This document shows, one piece after another, positions 5,806 through 6,530 of a stretch of DNA of 6,530 bases (position 1 is its first letter; every line of letters begins with the position of its first letter). This stretch comes from an uncultured Bryobacterales bacterium. Its GTDB lineage: Bacteria > Acidobacteriota > Terriglobia > Bryobacterales > Bryobacteraceae. The notes beneath the pieces were generated by a model, which saw only the letters and a program-made list of their open reading frames with translations, made no database searches and was not told the DNA's origin. The DNA is taken from assembly GCA_937959285.1 (NCBI GenBank), contig CALGAR010000007.1, positions 1-6,530 on the forward strand. The letters run 5' to 3'. Both the position numbers and the translations under genes were made by a program.

Positions 5806-6035
5806 CAGTTCCGTCCGCAAAGCTCCGGAGTGCGGCACATGCCCGACGGGCACCCGCCTTCGAACGAAGCGGACTGGTTCCCATGGCTGGAATGAGCGGC
5901 AAATGTTGAAAGCTCTCGATTGAGGTGTGACTCACCACAGGAGGGACATGCAAGCGTGGCTGTGTCCGACGTTCCCCTTATTAACTTCTCGAACTTCATC
6001 CCGCAGTCCTCACAACGGTATTCGTAGATAGGCAT
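5805..6035 (-). CDS. FmdB-family zinc-ribbon protein
   Basis: A 76-residue protein starting MPIYEYRCEDCG, the hallmark of the FmdB/CxxC_CxxC_SSSS putative regulatory family. Two CxxC knuckles (Cys8-Cys11 and Cys30-Cys33) would hold one zinc ion. After a Ser/His-rich linker the C-terminus has three further Cys (62, 67, 73) in a Gly-rich tail ending CGRN, which I recall as common in this family, although its ligand is unclear. The function is poorly defined: FmdB was named from a methylotroph formamidase/amidase cluster and proposed to be regulatory. The start ATG 6035 is firm, with a full GGAGGT ribosome site (6049-6044) eight bases upstream. That site overlaps the PBP4 stop codon, so the two genes are co-transcribed and probably translationally coupled. 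Its own stop is 57 bp before lexA. Confidence 0.9.
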   Translation of the reverse strand: MPIYEYRCEDCGMKFEKLIRGTSDTATLACPSCGESHLNRELSTFAAHSSHGNQSASFEGGCPSGMCRTPELCGRN

Positions 6036-6041
6036 AACGTC

Positions 6042-6530
6042 TTACCTCCCACTTGCAATCCACACTGTAATTTTATCAATCAGTGAACGCACCTCGGAAG
6101 AAGGCCCGCGGAAGTTGTTCACGAGGATTGAGAAGATAACTGGCGCGCCGTTCTTCCCTTCGGCGTAGCCGGATAACCCAGCAACGTGGCTTAGGGTGCC
6201 GGTTTTGGCGCGTACCGTCACATTGGCTGCTTCTTCCACAAACCTCTTCTCTAAAGTGCCGTCGACTCCGCCGATGGGAAGGAGCGAGCGCCACGCTTCC
6301 GCGTGCTGCGACATTGCCATCTTTGTTAGTAATGTCGTGACGGCCCTTGGGGTCACGATCGTCAGCCGGGAGAGTCCGGAGCCGTCCTCGAAGCGGCAGT
6401 CATCGGGGCTGACGCCCAGTTCCTGCAGAAACTGCTTCATCTCCTCCAGTCCGGCCTGCGCGCTTCCGATCCCCCGCCGCACCCGAGCCGTCTCCCGCAA
6501 AGCCAGCTCCGCGTGACGGTTCTGGCTGAC
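6042..6530 (-). CDS. dacB: D-alanyl-D-alanine carboxypeptidase/endopeptidase, PBP4 (S13) family, C-terminal part
   Basis: The frame is open to the right edge of the window, so the N-terminus, including the SxxK active-site serine, is missing; 162 residues are visible. They carry the second active-site motif SQN at the very edge (bases 6527-6519, followed by RHAELALRE, as in the S-x-N plus AELLLR of PBP4). Next comes the family motif DGSGLSR (about residue 49 of the visible part) and then the KTG motif in RAKTGTLSHVAGLSGYA. PBP4-type enzymes act in the periplasm on peptidoglycan, removing terminal D-Ala or cutting D-Ala-mDAP cross-links. The order and spacing of the motifs agree with the S13 family, and no key residue is lost in the visible part. 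The stop codon TAA (6044-6042) overlaps the ribosome site of the downstream zinc-ribbon gene. The symbol is by family; orthology to E. coli dacB is not shown. Confidence 0.9.
   Translation of the reverse strand, partial: VSQNRHAELALRETARVRRGIGSAQAGLEEMKQFLQELGVSPDDCRFEDGSGLSRLTIVTPRAVTTLLTKMAMSQHAEAWRSLLPIGGVDGTLEKRFVEEAANVTVRAKTGTLSHVAGLSGYAEGKNGAPVIFSILVNNFRGPSSEVRSLIDKITVWIASGR
6044..6049 (-). promoter_or_regulatory. Consensus Shine-Dalgarno of the zinc-ribbon gene, overlapping the PBP4 stop
   Basis: GGAGGT on the minus strand, eight bases before ATG 6035. Its last base is also the first base of the PBP4 stop codon TAA, so a ribosome finishing PBP4 ends on the next gene's ribosome site. 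This is the strongest ribosome site in the window. Confidence 0.8.

Noticed and set aside
319..6530. A defence island, CRISPR array or mobile element
   Set aside because: I saw no regularly spaced repeats, transposase, integrase, nuclease or toxin motifs, and no target-site duplications; recognisable genes are housekeeping, envelope or regulatory.

Overview
The window (about 58-60% GC by eye) looks like a chromosomal piece of an acidobacterium, possibly of the Solibacter/Bryobacter type. This is an inference from gene content: a GWxTD-domain exported protein next to an outer-membrane barrel with an N-terminal carboxypeptidase-regulatory-like domain, a DUF2934 protein with an Ala/Lys/Pro-rich tail, and an ANTAR-domain regulator. 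There is no rRNA, tRNA, CRISPR array, transposase or other sign of a mobile element, and no real gene appears frameshifted.

Layout. Bases 1-246 (+) are the 3' end of an ANTAR-domain regulator, which meets a two-gene minus-strand block head-on. That block (3902 down to 319) has its own near-consensus promoter. It encodes an exported 557-residue GWxTD protein, then, after a strong perfect hairpin, a 601-residue outer-membrane barrel-like protein with no obvious plug domain. Divergent from it, a small unrecognised plus-strand gene (4051-4368) is followed by about 250 bp of structured non-coding DNA and a DUF2934 gene (4624-5103, +). From the right edge, a minus-strand block reads dacB-like PBP4 (partial), an FmdB-type zinc ribbon and lexA. 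The last of these ends 17 bp from the DUF2934 gene.

How the parts relate. The GWxTD and barrel genes probably form one transcription unit for an envelope system of unknown function. The PBP4 and zinc-ribbon genes are tightly coupled, because the zinc-ribbon gene's Shine-Dalgarno overlaps the PBP4 stop codon. lexA follows 57 bp later with its own candidate promoter, which abuts the palindrome CGTTAACG, a candidate self-regulatory operator. I find no clear new defence or mobile system. The least explained parts are the GWxTD/plugless-barrel pair, the orphan gene at 4051-4368 and the structured spacer after it.
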